Below are positions 17,821-26,221 of a stretch of 64,000 nt of DNA, piece after piece (the first letter of the stretch is position 1; every line of letters starts with the position of its first letter). The position numbers were made by a program, and so were the translations under genes. A model generated the notes under the pieces. The model was not told the origin of the DNA. It ran no database searches and was given only the letters and a program-made list of their open reading frames with translations. Origin of the DNA: Paenibacillus montaniterrae (GTDB lineage: Bacteria > Bacillota > Bacilli > Paenibacillales > Paenibacillaceae); contig NZ_BOSE01000013.1 in NCBI RefSeq assembly GCF_018403185.1, positions 62,001 through 126,000 on the forward strand. The letters are read 5' to 3'.

Positions 17821-18477
17821 GTGGGGAAAATATTTTTAATCATCGTAACGATCGCCATTCCGGCATTAGGAGCCGTATATGCGCTGTATAAAAAGAGGTT
17901 AATCCCGTTTATTTTAGGGGTTCTGGCATTTACGATTTCCCAAATGCTGATACGGGTGCCGCTGCTGAATTGGCTGTCCGAAAACAGCAGCACCTACCAT
18001 GTGTGGAACGTTACGATGCCATTGCTTATTATCGTGCTGCTAGCGTTTTCCGCAGGACTGTTTGAGGAAATGGCAAGATGGCTGGCGATGAAATTTGCGA
18101 TGAAGCAGCGGGATCTAAATGCTGGCTTGGCTTTTGGAATTGGGCATGGCGGCATCGAGGCGCTATTAATCGTCGGCATTCCGCTGCTTTTTGCACCGAA
18201 TGTTATGCTCAACAATGCCGATTATTTCATAAGCGGCTTTGAACGAATTTGTGCGATGATCGTGCATATTTGCCTCTCACTAATCGTATTGGCGGGCGTC
18301 AAGAAAAGAAAGTTCGTGTATGTGCTGGCTTCGATTTTGCTTCATGGAATCGTTAATTTTGCGGTAACCAGCGTTGCGATGATATCGACAATTATAATAG
18401 CTGAGCTTGTGATGCTCATTGCAACAGTTATGCTCGCGGTTATTACCTATTTCGTTGTACGAGCTCAAAAAACGTAG
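17821..18477 (+). CDS. YhfC-type intramembrane protease homologue
   Basis: A 218-residue protein with about six to seven membrane helices. It carries the conserved polar motifs EEMARW (residues near 82-87), GHGGIEA and LHGIVNF within helices, as in the YhfC branch of glutamic-type (PrsW-like) membrane proteases. The start is GTG 17821 after GAGGTG. It lies 80 bp after the kinase and 36 bp before a DUF3887 lipoprotein. Related proteins are found beside stress and antimicrobial-peptide responses; the substrate here is unknown. Confidence 0.8.
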   Translation: MGKIFLIIVTIAIPALGAVYALYKKRLIPFILGVLAFTISQMLIRVPLLNWLSENSSTYHVWNVTMPLLIIVLLAFSAGLFEEMARWLAMKFAMKQRDLNAGLAFGIGHGGIEALLIVGIPLLFAPNVMLNNADYFISGFERICAMIVHICLSLIVLAGVKKRKFVYVLASILLHGIVNFAVTSVAMISTIIIAELVMLIATVMLAVITYFVVRAQKT

Positions 18478-18513
18478 CATCTGCCATCTTCTAATTCGAA
18501 AGGAATGATTGCA

Positions 18514-18897
18514 ATGAAAAAAATGCATGTCATGTTCATTAGTATTTGTGTGCTTGTGCTGTTAGCCGGGTGCGGGAGCAAGGTGGATGACAGCACCGCT
18601 CAAACTTATATAAGCAAAGCGGAAGAAGTTGTTCAAATGCTTAATAATGGCGAATACGAAAGCATCACCGAGCAGTTTGATGACACGATGAAGGCTAGCC
18701 TTTCAGCAGAGCAATTAGCAGAGCTTGAGCCGCTTCTGACAGCATCGGGTGAATTTAAAGCGATCGAGAAGCAGTCTGTTGAAGAAAAAGACGGGATGAA
18801 AATCGTCGTGCTGATCGCCAACTATAGCGAGGAAAAGCGTATTTTTACAATTACGTATGATGCCAATGATAAAATCGCTGGATTATTCATCAAATAA
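18514..18897 (+). CDS. DUF3887-domain lipoprotein
   Basis: A secreted lipoprotein of about 127 residues. The signal peptide has lipobox LLAGC, followed by a DUF3887-like domain (KAEEVVQMLNNGEYESITEQFDDTMK, and a final FTITYDANDKIAGLFIK strand). This domain is found in secreted proteins and often next to hydrolases or CAAX/YhfC proteins. ATG 18514 is preferred over 18505 because AAAGGA is then about 10 bases upstream. It probably belongs to the same transcript as the YhfC-type gene. Function unknown. Confidence 0.82.
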   Translation: MKKMHVMFISICVLVLLAGCGSKVDDSTAQTYISKAEEVVQMLNNGEYESITEQFDDTMKASLSAEQLAELEPLLTASGEFKAIEKQSVEEKDGMKIVVLIANYSEEKRIFTITYDANDKIAGLFIK

Positions 18898-18915
18898 GCT
18901 TGAGTGCAGAACTTT

Positions 18916-19902
18916 TCAGATACGCCCTAAGCGATACTCCTGCGGCGAAACGCCATACACCTGCTTAAATTTTTTATAGAAAAAGGTTAAATTATCGTAG
19001 CCGACTTTGCGAGCAATTTCGTAAATCGGCTCTTTTGTTTGCTCAATGAGCAAGCAGGCGTGGGTCAGCTTTTGCATTCTAACCAGCTCGTTGAAGGTTT
19101 TACCAGTATGCTTTTTAATTAAGGTGCTAAAGTAACTGGTGCTGTAATTGAAATGAGCGGCAGCAGAAGCAAGTGTGCAGGTCTGGTAATGGTTTTCAAT
19201 ATATTGCAATATTTGAATCAGGCTCGTTTCATTGACGGTTTGTGCATGCGGCTGATGGGCGTCGTATTTAAATACGCGCAGCAGCTCCGTAAAAATAATG
19301 ACCATATACGATTCAATAATTTCATCGTAATAAGCGGTTTGGTCAAAATATTCACATAGCATTTCCCTCATGAGACGAGGGATTTTTTTATTTTCCTGAG
19401 AATGAAAAATAATATAGTGATTATGGTCGCGCCCTTCGCTGATCGCATTAATAAGAAAGTCGGTAATGATTCCTTTGTTCGATAATCGGCTCAAAAATGC
19501 GGTGGTCAGCATCTCCTTCGAAAGCAGAATGTTAATGAGGATATCATTTTCTCCCGTATTCATAATCGCATGCGGCACTTGTGTATCGATGAGGATGAGC
19601 TGCCCTTCTGTTAGTACGACGGTTTCATCGTTAATTAATTGCGTGCAGCTTCCCGAATACATATAGTTGATTTCAATCCAGGTATGCACATGCATCGGCA
19701 CAGCGGCAAAGCGTTCATGCTTTGTAATTTTAATTTTGTCGAGCGAGAGATTGCCAATCCGATCAAATAAAAATACAGGCCGCCCGTTTACTTTAATCAT
19801 TTCAGGAACGTCATTAATTTCGGGCGGATTCTTTAAATACGCAAGCTCTGCCTCGCTGTAGCTGCGTAAAAACTGATCCAGCTGCTTTTCGTCCATCCCC
19901 AT
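18916..19902 (-). CDS. AraC-family regulator with N-terminal cupin domain
   Basis: A 328-residue regulator. The N-terminal half has a cupin sugar-binding signature (HVHTWIEINYMYSGS, then EGQLILIDTQVPHAI). The C-terminal 100 residues form two AraC helix-turn-helix units (ASAAAHFNYSTSYFSTLIKK and YEIARKVGYDNLTFFYKKFK, ending SPQEYR). ATG 19902 follows AAGGAGG; the frame is open 29 codons further upstream without a good ribosome site. It is divergent from the alpha-L-rhamnosidase gene, so it is the likely regulator of it. Rhamnose or a rhamnoside is a plausible inducer. Confidence 0.92.
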   Translation of the reverse strand: MGMDEKQLDQFLRSYSEAELAYLKNPPEINDVPEMIKVNGRPVFLFDRIGNLSLDKIKITKHERFAAVPMHVHTWIEINYMYSGSCTQLINDETVVLTEGQLILIDTQVPHAIMNTGENDILINILLSKEMLTTAFLSRLSNKGIITDFLINAISEGRDHNHYIIFHSQENKKIPRLMREMLCEYFDQTAYYDEIIESYMVIIFTELLRVFKYDAHQPHAQTVNETSLIQILQYIENHYQTCTLASAAAHFNYSTSYFSTLIKKHTGKTFNELVRMQKLTHACLLIEQTKEPIYEIARKVGYDNLTFFYKKFKQVYGVSPQEYRLGRI

Positions 19903-20128
19903 CACTGCTTTCCTCCTTCCATCTGTTGCGAATATTGTATGATCGAAAATTTGGTTAGTCAAGTTGAAATGTTCAGATATATAGCTCAATGTGAAATCCC
20001 TATAAAATATAAGATGTAAGCGCTGTTTATTGCTGCTGATCGCTGCAGAAAGCCAGCGTATATATTGTTAGCAGAAATGTTCAGAGGCAAGTTTTCAAAG
20101 CTTGCACTAGTAATGGGGAGGCGTTGAA

Positions 20129-22846
20129 ATGCGTGTTGTACATTTAAGAACAAATCACCTAACGAATCCGCTGGGCTTCCAGCTGGATCGTCTATGCTTG
20201 TCATGGGTAACGGAATCAGAGGAAAGCACATCATCTAAATTTCAGCAGTCGGCTCGTGTAGAGATCGCAGCCGATTCACACTTTAACCAGCTTGTATTTG
20301 ACAGTGGACAGCAGCAGCATATGGATAGCCTGGCGTATACGCCGGATATTGAGCTGCAGCCACGAACCCGCTATTACTGGCGTGTCACGGTGTGGGGAGA
20401 CGCTGGCGAGGTGGCGACGAGCGAGGCAGCCTGGTTTGAAACAGCGAAAATGGATGAGCCTTGGCAAGGCGCATGGATTGCGCCAGGCTTTGACCCAGAC
20501 ATTCACCCGCTAATAAGGAAGCAGTTCCAGCTGCCTGCCGATCTTGCAGCGAAGCTGGCAAAGGCGCGCATTTATATAACAGGAGTTGGCTTGTACGAGC
20601 TTGAATTGAATGGCAGCAAAGTAGGCGATGAATATTTGGCGCCCGGCTACCATGCCTACGATTATTGGCTGCAGTACCAAACCTATGACGTGACAGAGCT
20701 GGTTGCGAGCGGAGATAATGCAATCGGCGTAGCGCTGGGCAACGGCTGGTACAAAGGGCGCTTTGGCTTTGAAGGCGGTTTTCCGGCATGGTATGGCGAT
20801 CAATTTGCTTTGCTTGCTGAGCTCGTTGTAACCTTGCAGGATGGCAGCGAGATCGTTATTGCTACTGATCCAACCTGGAAATGCGCGCCGTCACCGGTAC
20901 AATTTAGCGGCATTTATGACGGAGAACATTATGATGCGACCAAGCAATTGGAAAATTGGTCGAGCAGCAGCTTTGACGATAGTAACTGGACAGCAGTTCA
21001 GCCGACAGCGATCGCCTCAGAACGGCTGCAAGCACGGCTTAGCCTTCCGATTAAAATCATGGAGGAGCGCAAGCCTGTTGAGATCATTTATACGCCCGCC
21101 GGAGAGACAGTGCTTGACTTTGGGCAAAATATGACCGGGTGGGTTCGCTTCAAAGCAACCGCGAGCAAAGGCACGAAGCTGCATTTGCAATATGGCGAAA
21201 TTTTGCAGAATGATAACTTTTACCAGGACAATTTGCGTACAGCCAAGGCCGAGCATATTTATATCGCCGATGGCTTGCCAGCAGAGGTTCAGCCTAAATT
21301 CACCTTTTTCGGCTTCCGCTACGTTAAGCTGCAGGGCTTCGCAGATGTGAAGCTTGAGGATTTCACAGGCTGCGTTGTCCATAGTGAACTGGCTCAAACG
21401 GGGAGCATTGAAACCTCGGATCCGCTGGTAAACCGTCTGTTTCTTAATGCGCTATGGGGACAAAGAGGCAACTTCCTCGATGTGCCGACAGACTGTCCTC
21501 AGCGTGACGAGCGCATGGGCTGGACAGGAGATGCGCAAGTATTTGCGCCTACGGCCTGCTTCAATATGTACTCGCCAGCGTTCTATAACAAATATATGGT
21601 AGATTTGCGCGAGGAGCAGCTGCGCAGAAACGGCTCAGTTCCATTCACTGTGCCTGCCATTAAGCCGACGCAAGGAGCAGGCTTTACGGACACAATGGAC
21701 GGCTCGGCGGCGTGGGGCGATGCAGCGACGGTAATTCCTTGGACATTGTATGTCAATTACGGAGATAAGGAGCTGCTGCGCTCACAGTTCGATACGATGA
21801 AGGACTGGGTCGATTATATTCAACGCGTCGATGAAGAAAATGGCGGCAAACGACTGTGGCAGGCGGGCTTCCACTTTGGCGATTGGCTGGCGCTGGATGG
21901 CAAGGATCCACGCAGCCCATTTGGCGGAACGGATGCGCATTATATCGCCTCGGCCTACTATTGCTATTCCGCACAATTGGTTGCCAAAGCAGCGGCAGTA
22001 CTGGAAAAGCATGAGCTTGCCGCGCAGTACGGACAGCTTGCGGAAGAGATTAAAGCAGCGATGATGCAGGAATACTTTACGCCAAATGGCCGCAGCGCCA
22101 TTCATACGCAAACCGCGATGGTGGTCGCGCTCTTTATGGATCTTGTGCCACAGCAGCAGCGTCAAAGAGTAATAAGCGATTTGCAGGCCAAGCTGCGCGA
22201 GGATCGGATGCATTTGACGACAGGCTTTGTTGGCACGCCTTACCTCTGTCTGGTGCTTTCGGAAAACGGGGCAAATGATGATGCATACACCTTACTGCTT
22301 AACGACGATTATCCGAGCTGGCTCTATGCGGTAAAGCTTGGAGCGACGACGATTTGGGAGCGTTGGAACTCGGTGCTGGCCGATGGCAGCATTAGCGATA
22401 CCGGGATGAACTCGCTCAACCATTATGCGTACGGCTCCATTGTACAGTGGATGTATCAGCATATGTGCGGAATCAATCCTGTTGCGGAGGCTCCAGGCTA
22501 TCGTAAATTCACCTTGCAGCCTAAACCGAATAGCCGCTTGACCTACGCCAAAGCAAGCTTCAATTCACCGTCCGGCTTAATTGAAAGCGGCTGGCGCATT
22601 CATGAGGATGGCCGCTTGACGTTCACGTTTACGGTTCCATTCAATACGACAGCTGAAGCGAAGCTGCCTGATGCCGAGCTGGCAGCGGTAACGGTGAATG
22701 GAGCGGCATTGTCAGCAGCAGGTGCGAAATCAAGCGTCACGGGCAAGCAGCAGGGCAGCGATGTGAGTATCGTGCTGACAGCAGGAAGCTATGAGATTGA
22801 ATATGCGCCTGCAAGAAGCTATATTGAAGCGCAGGTTAACAACTGA
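20129..22846 (+). CDS. Alpha-L-rhamnosidase (GH78)
   Basis: A 905-residue intracellular-type GH78 enzyme (no signal peptide) that releases terminal L-rhamnose from plant glycosides or pectin fragments. The order matches the family: an N-terminal fibronectin-like domain, an alpha-L-rhamnosidase N domain (GVGLYELELNGSKVGDEYLAPGYH), a concanavalin-like domain (VLDFGQNMTGWVRF), then the (alpha/alpha)6 catalytic barrel with DCPQRDERMGWTGDAQVF starting near residue 454 and TIWERWNS near 742, and a C-terminal beta domain. The Asp and Glu of these motifs are the usual catalytic residues. GGGGAGG precedes the ATG. It ends about 80 bp before a bidirectional terminator. Confidence 0.95.
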   Translation: MRVVHLRTNHLTNPLGFQLDRLCLSWVTESEESTSSKFQQSARVEIAADSHFNQLVFDSGQQQHMDSLAYTPDIELQPRTRYYWRVTVWGDAGEVATSEAAWFETAKMDEPWQGAWIAPGFDPDIHPLIRKQFQLPADLAAKLAKARIYITGVGLYELELNGSKVGDEYLAPGYHAYDYWLQYQTYDVTELVASGDNAIGVALGNGWYKGRFGFEGGFPAWYGDQFALLAELVVTLQDGSEIVIATDPTWKCAPSPVQFSGIYDGEHYDATKQLENWSSSSFDDSNWTAVQPTAIASERLQARLSLPIKIMEERKPVEIIYTPAGETVLDFGQNMTGWVRFKATASKGTKLHLQYGEILQNDNFYQDNLRTAKAEHIYIADGLPAEVQPKFTFFGFRYVKLQGFADVKLEDFTGCVVHSELAQTGSIETSDPLVNRLFLNALWGQRGNFLDVPTDCPQRDERMGWTGDAQVFAPTACFNMYSPAFYNKYMVDLREEQLRRNGSVPFTVPAIKPTQGAGFTDTMDGSAAWGDAATVIPWTLYVNYGDKELLRSQFDTMKDWVDYIQRVDEENGGKRLWQAGFHFGDWLALDGKDPRSPFGGTDAHYIASAYYCYSAQLVAKAAAVLEKHELAAQYGQLAEEIKAAMMQEYFTPNGRSAIHTQTAMVVALFMDLVPQQQRQRVISDLQAKLREDRMHLTTGFVGTPYLCLVLSENGANDDAYTLLLNDDYPSWLYAVKLGATTIWERWNSVLADGSISDTGMNSLNHYAYGSIVQWMYQHMCGINPVAEAPGYRKFTLQPKPNSRLTYAKASFNSPSGLIESGWRIHEDGRLTFTFTVPFNTTAEAKLPDAELAAVTVNGAALSAAGAKSSVTGKQQGSDVSIVLTAGSYEIEYAPARSYIEAQVNN

Positions 22847-22928
22847 ATGGTTGCAATTTTTAATAGATCGCTAACATAACTTCAGCCCTTTTATAGAATA
22901 ATCTATGTCCGTATATTTCAAGGGTATC

Positions 22929-22976
22929 AAAAGAACGGCAGCTATTTGCATGGATTGCAAAGCTGCCGTTCTTTTG
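22929..22976. terminator. Strong hairpin terminator after the rhamnosidase gene
   Basis: A perfect 15-bp inverted repeat, AAAAGAACGGCAGCT and AGCTGCCGTTCTTTT, with a 17-base loop. A-rich and T-rich ends on both sides mean it could stop transcription in either direction. Confidence 0.88.
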
Positions 22977-23037
22977 AAGTTAAGCCAAGTTAAGGTATGT
23001 TATAATGGCTTAGCATGGGGCGAAGGAGAGTGATTTT

Positions 23038-23322
23038 TTGAAGTCACATCAAAATAAATGGGTTATTGTAGCTTTTACGGTATTCATCATTTCACTAATA
23101 ATATGGTTGTGTTTTTTTAAAGTAAGTAGCCAGACTGCCACAATTGCAACGCTTATAGCGATAGATAGTGATAACAAGGTGATGGAAATAAAGACTGAGA
23201 ACTCCGCTAGTATTAAAATTAGATACAAAAAAGAGATAAAAGCCGAAATTGGAAAAGATTATCTTATTGTTTATAATAATTACAAGTTCAGAGATCCGGT
23301 TTTATTTTCTATTAAAGATTAA
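23038..23322 (+). CDS. Small membrane-anchored protein, unknown function
   Basis: A 94-residue protein starting at TTG 23038, supported by GAAGGAGAGTG upstream. One N-terminal membrane helix (about residues 8-27, WVIVAFTVFIISLIIWLCF) is followed by an extracellular or lumenal beta-rich domain of about 65 residues (OB-like in pattern). I do not recognise the family. The gene is AT-richer than its neighbours, which may indicate transfer, and stands alone between the rhamnosidase and LysR genes. Confidence 0.6.
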   Translation: MKSHQNKWVIVAFTVFIISLIIWLCFFKVSSQTATIATLIAIDSDNKVMEIKTENSASIKIRYKKEIKAEIGKDYLIVYNNYKFRDPVLFSIKD

Positions 23323-23359
23323 GGTTTGAAGGACTACAAAAGGGAGATAACGATACGTA

Positions 23360-23464
23360 ATGCTGCTTGCCGGATGCTCTAAAGTTGGGTCTGGCAGCTC
23401 AACGCCTTCCCCAATACCATCTCCAACACCATCTTCTTCTGCGGCTTTGCCAGCAGCAAATTAA
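23360..23464 (+). pseudogene. Remnant of a lipoprotein gene
   Basis: A 34-residue frame begins MLLAGCSKVG and continues with a Ser/Pro/Thr-rich stretch (TPSPIPSPTPSSSAA) before a stop. LLAGC is a good lipobox followed by the kind of linker seen in Paenibacillus lipoproteins. The charged and hydrophobic N-terminal part of the signal peptide is missing because of an in-frame stop 12 bp upstream, and no mature domain follows. This is probably the surviving piece of a decayed gene. Confidence 0.45.
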
Positions 23465-23502
23465 CGGCATTAATTATTAACGCTGGCAAGCTTCATCTAC
23501 GT

Positions 23503-24411
23503 TCAGGACTTCCAGCCAAACAAAAACTCATTTTTAAACCGACTGACAAAATAATCGCAAATCGGGGACTGGGCTCTATTTTTTAAGCGAGCCCAGCCGA
23601 AATGCACATTCGGCTGAACATAGTCTTCAATTTCCAGCATTACGAGCTGCTCATTAAATTGCATAGCGTTTGTTTTTAATGAAAAGTCATGGCCGACAGA
23701 AATCGCTAAGCCTTCAGCAAGAGCGCTATGTATCGCGGTATCGTAATCGGACTGAAACAGGATGTTTAGGTCGCCATATTGCTTGGAGAAATCGTCGGTA
23801 AACTGATGCACATAGTCATCGTTATACAAAACAAATTCCTGCTGAAGCATCTCCTCTGGTTTAATACTGGAGCGTTTCGCATAAGGGGACTGCTTCCCGA
23901 CAAAAACCATCATCTTTCCTTGCCAAAGCGATTCAAATACAATGCTGTCATCATGCAGCACCCCTTCTCTTATCGCCAGCATACCCAAATCAATTTTCCC
24001 TTCCTTAACCGCGCGCAGGCTGTCCAGTGATCCCTGCTCATAAACCTGTATATGCAAATTAGGATGCTCTTTTTTCAGTTGAGCAATCACCTTCACCATC
24101 GTAATCATTTGTGCGGGCATCGTTGCCAGCTGCAGGCTGCCGCTCAATGTTAATTTAGCGCTTGCGGCCTCAAGACGAATTTCCTCAATCAGCTTCACGA
24201 CATCATGCGCTTTTTTAATAATCGCTACCCCTTCGTCGGTCGGAATTGTTCCAGACTTCGTACGATGAAACAGCTTTATTCCAAGCTCTTTTTCCAAATT
24301 GGCAATCGACTGGCTAATTGCAGGCTGCGAGATATACAGGTTGGTCGCTGCTTGTGACAATGTTTTAACTTTCGTCAGCTCGACGATATGAATCAACTGC
24401 TCAAGGTTCAT
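23503..24411 (-). CDS. LysR-family transcriptional regulator
   Basis: A 302-residue LysR regulator. The N-terminal winged helix is canonical (TLSQAATNLYISQPAISQSIANLEKELG, then LFHRTKSG) and a periplasmic-binding-protein-like effector domain follows from about residue 90. It is divergent from the butanediol dehydrogenase gene with a 143-bp gap containing an ATAAG-N5-CTTAT dyad near its own start, so control of that gene and itself is likely. The effector is not evident; acetate-type signals act on the related AlsR regulator of acetoin genes. Confidence 0.93.
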   Translation of the reverse strand: MNLEQLIHIVELTKVKTLSQAATNLYISQPAISQSIANLEKELGIKLFHRTKSGTIPTDEGVAIIKKAHDVVKLIEEIRLEAASAKLTLSGSLQLATMPAQMITMVKVIAQLKKEHPNLHIQVYEQGSLDSLRAVKEGKIDLGMLAIREGVLHDDSIVFESLWQGKMMVFVGKQSPYAKRSSIKPEEMLQQEFVLYNDDYVHQFTDDFSKQYGDLNILFQSDYDTAIHSALAEGLAISVGHDFSLKTNAMQFNEQLVMLEIEDYVQPNVHFGWARLKNRAQSPICDYFVSRFKNEFLFGWKS

Positions 24412-24425
24412 GCAGCACCTCTTAT

Positions 24426-24440
24426 ATAAGTTTCACTTAT
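24426..24440. promoter_or_regulatory. LysR-type operator candidate
   Basis: ATAAGTTTCACTTAT is a perfect 5-bp-arm dyad with the T-N11-A form typical of LysR sites. It lies 15 bp upstream of the LysR start codon, in the divergent gap shared with the butanediol dehydrogenase gene. Confidence 0.5.
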
Positions 24441-24554
24441 GTTTATTAAATTACATTCGAATTTAATTATAACGATTTAAGGCGTAAAATATAACTAAAT
24501 CAAATGAAATCGTTATCACTAAACGATAAATTATCGAATAAGGAGGCTGCTCGT

Positions 24555-25601
24555 ATGAAAGCTGCAGTTATATATGGTACGAAAGATGTCCGGGTAGAGG
24601 ATGTAAAGGAGCCAACAACCGGAGCTGGCAAAGTGAAGGTTAAGGTAGAATGGGCCGGAATTTGCGGAAGTGATCTTCATGCCTATCATCATGGCATCGG
24701 AGTAAGTGCAGAGCCGCATCCGTTGACCAACCAGGGATTGCCATTGACGCTTGGTCATGAGTTCGCGGGAGTAATTAGCGAGGTTGGTGAAGGGGTAACC
24801 GGCTTTGCTATAGGCGACCGCGTTGCGATTGAGCCGCTTATTTTTGCAGCAGATGATTATTACGTTAAGCAAGGTCACTATAATCGTGCTGTAAGCTTTG
24901 GCTTTATTGGGCTGCAAGGCGACGGAGGCTTTGCTGAATATGCAGTGGTTGACGCTGAAAAGGCGCATAAACTGCCTGAAAATGTGAGCCTGGAGGAAGG
25001 CGCGCTTGTAGAGCCAACAGCAGTCGTGGTACAAGCTGTAAAGGAAAGCCAGCTTAAAATTGGCGATGCGGTTGTCGTTTATGGAGCTGGCCCAATCGGT
25101 CTATTAACGATTATCGCAGCTAAGGCTGCTGGTGCGGCAACTATTATTGCTGTTGATATTTCTCCCGAGCGGCTGCAAAAAGCTCTGGAGGTTGGGGCTA
25201 CAGCGGTTGTTCATAGCGGTGAGGAAGATGCAACAGCGAAGATTATGTCCTTGCACCCTTATGGAGTAGATGTTGCCTATGAAGCAGCGGGGGCACAGCA
25301 AACCTTTACCGGAGCGCTTGAGGTTATTAAAAAGGGCGGACAGCTCATGATTATTGCTGCCTACGCCAAGCCTGTTACATTGGATGTAAACAGCATCTTG
25401 ACGAAGGAAATTACGATAAAAACGAGTCTTGCCTACCGCCATATTTTCCCTGAGGTGATTGCCATGATCGCTTCCGGCAGACTTGATGTTAAGCCGGTTA
25501 TTACCCGTCAAATTAAACTGGACGATATTGTTGAGGAAGGTCTGGAATTGCTGATCAAGGATAAAAGCCAGGCGAAAATATTAGTTAAAACTCAGCCATA
25601 A
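24555..25601 (+). CDS. bdhA: 2,3-Butanediol dehydrogenase (zinc-dependent, BdhA-like)
   Basis: A 348-residue medium-chain dehydrogenase that interconverts acetoin and 2,3-butanediol. Catalytic-zinc residues are seen in WAGICGSDLHAYHHG and LGHEFAG, with a glutamate in ALVEPTAV. The Rossmann motif is VVYGAGPIGLLTIIAA. The structural zinc cysteine cluster is absent, as I recall for Bacillus subtilis BdhA, which has the same overall pattern including the GFIGLQGDGGFAEY-like segment. ATG 24555 is chosen because AAGGAGG lies 8 bases upstream; the frame is open 17 codons further. It is divergent from a LysR gene. Confidence 0.88.
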   Translation: MKAAVIYGTKDVRVEDVKEPTTGAGKVKVKVEWAGICGSDLHAYHHGIGVSAEPHPLTNQGLPLTLGHEFAGVISEVGEGVTGFAIGDRVAIEPLIFAADDYYVKQGHYNRAVSFGFIGLQGDGGFAEYAVVDAEKAHKLPENVSLEEGALVEPTAVVVQAVKESQLKIGDAVVVYGAGPIGLLTIIAAKAAGAATIIAVDISPERLQKALEVGATAVVHSGEEDATAKIMSLHPYGVDVAYEAAGAQQTFTGALEVIKKGGQLMIIAAYAKPVTLDVNSILTKEITIKTSLAYRHIFPEVIAMIASGRLDVKPVITRQIKLDDIVEEGLELLIKDKSQAKILVKTQP

Positions 25602-25621
25602 GCCAGGTTAATTGTGAAGTT

Positions 25622-25668
25622 AGCACTAATGTATGCTTTTTAGTGAAGCATGCATTAGTGCTTTTTTT
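25622..25668 (+). terminator. Terminator of bdhA
   Basis: AGCACTAATG pairs with CATTAGTGCT and is followed by a run of T. The inner bases GTATGCTT/AAGCATGC extend the stem. Confidence 0.88.
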
Positions 25669-25795
25669 AATCGGGTTAAACGATTTTCTGAATTCACCAA
25701 CCATACAAGGAAAATTAGCATCGCATCTCGAATACAACTAGAAGCAAGCATGCCATCGGACGTATTTGTTGTAAGCAAAGGAAGGATGTAAGGCA

Positions 25796-26119
25796 GTGAC
25801 TCCATTTACAGAAAAAGTGATTGCGATCATACGTGATATCCCCGAGGGGAAGGTGATGACCTATGGGCAAATTGCGGCACAGGCAGGAAGCGCTCGAGCA
25901 GCGAGACAAGTCGTTAGAATTTTGCATGCGATGAGTCAAAAGCATAAGCTTCCATGGCATAGAGTCGTCAATGCACAAGGGAAAATCGCCATTCAGGACG
26001 AGGAAGCGCGCTTTAAGCAAATGCTGTATCTTAGCAGCGAAGGCGTAGATGTGGACGAGCGCGGCTTTATCGATTTGGTGGCTTATCAGCATCAGCCCGG
26101 ACAGGATAGCTTGGACTAA
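25796..26119 (+). CDS. Alkyltransferase-like protein (ATL, MGMT DNA-binding domain)
   Basis: A 107-residue protein with the DNA-binding fold of O6-methylguanine-DNA methyltransferase (IPEGKVMTYGQIAAQAGSARAARQV). The catalytic PCHR motif reads PWHR at residues 53-56, so the acceptor cysteine is a tryptophan. This substitution defines ATL proteins, which are known to bind O6-alkylguanine and hand lesions to nucleotide excision repair rather than repair them directly. The start is GTG 25796. The nearby UvrD-type helicase is suggestive of a repair context, but a DUF4157 gene lies between them. Confidence 0.9.
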   Translation: MTPFTEKVIAIIRDIPEGKVMTYGQIAAQAGSARAARQVVRILHAMSQKHKLPWHRVVNAQGKIAIQDEEARFKQMLYLSSEGVDVDERGFIDLVAYQHQPGQDSLD

Positions 26120-26221
26120 ATGCCTTAGGCCATAAGAGAGCTGGTTGGTCAGCGTGGAACGAACGGATGCAAGACATACCAGCTTGTCAATTAATCCATT
26201 ATAGTTGGAGGTGCCAGTAAC

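Noticed and set aside
15682..18897. A complete agr-type quorum system
   Set aside because: No AgrB-like protease or AgrD-like peptide gene is present; the YhfC-type protein belongs to a different membrane protease family.
20014..20029. A CcpA cre-like site ATGTAAGCGCTGTTTA upstream of the rhamnosidase
   Set aside because: The left half fits but the right half departs from the consensus at the final CA; too weak to list as a site, though catabolite control there would be sensible.
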